Origin: JAHHUA01 sp036635475
Lineage (GTDB): Bacteria > Bacillota > Clostridia > Oscillospirales > Ruminococcaceae
NCBI GenBank assembly: GCA_036635475.1
Contig: JAVWQH010000060.1
Span: 1 to 5,480 of the forward strand
Reading direction: 5' to 3'
DNA: 5,480 nt
In this document: positions 5,478 to 5,480 of the stretch, one piece after another
Position numbering within the stretch: position 1 is the stretch's first letter
Layout: each line of letters opens with the position of its first letter
Translations under genes and position numbers: made by a program
The notes under the pieces: generated by a model
Databases searched by the model: none
What the model was told of the DNA's origin: nothing
The model's input: the letters and a program-made list of their open reading frames with translations, nothing else

Positions 5478-5480
5478 GTA

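Overview
The window is the replication-origin region of a low-GC Firmicute, most likely an anaerobic gut-type Clostridium relative (Clostridia, perhaps Oscillospirales; the family level is a guess from protein style and AT-rich codon use). All four genes lie on the minus strand in the conserved order dnaA, dnaN, small S4-domain gene (yaaA type), recF. They encode the replication initiator, the sliding clamp, a small RNA-binding protein and the recombination mediator RecF. The gyrB gene that often follows recF is not present; a repeat-filled stretch takes its place.

Right to left, in the direction of transcription: 5111-5480 is AT-rich and ends in an array of 57-bp tandem repeats and a 52-bp repeat arm. 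4878-5110 is the dnaA upstream region, with a consensus DnaA box, several degenerate boxes and a candidate dnaA promoter. dnaA fills 3492-4877. The dnaA-dnaN interval (3114-3491) looks like the unwinding part of the origin. It holds a cluster of same-orientation DnaA boxes, a G-rich cluster, five in-phase DnaA-trio triplets (TAG/TAA) and 32 bases of pure A/T. dnaN fills 2010-3113. The dnaN-S4 interval (1682-2009) consists of a 112-bp tandem repeat interrupted by a run of exactly 100 N, an assembly placeholder. The S4 gene and recF overlap by 14 bases. The left end (1-354) has no convincing gene and is rich in short repeats and hairpins.

The most unusual structure lies outside the genes. A 52-bp sequence at 124-175 recurs inverted at 5426-5477 with 49 of 52 bases identical, so the whole origin block sits between inverted repeats. 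Each arm contains a 9-bp-stem AT hairpin, and two of the three differences are a compensatory A-T to G-C change in that stem. A GCTCTCG motif at the inner edge of both arms is repeated in tandem next to each arm, with different units on the two sides (about 18-21 bp left, 57 bp right). The simplest reading is a dispersed structured repeat family, at which this scaffold may also have been broken by the assembler. No phage, transposase, CRISPR or defence genes are visible.
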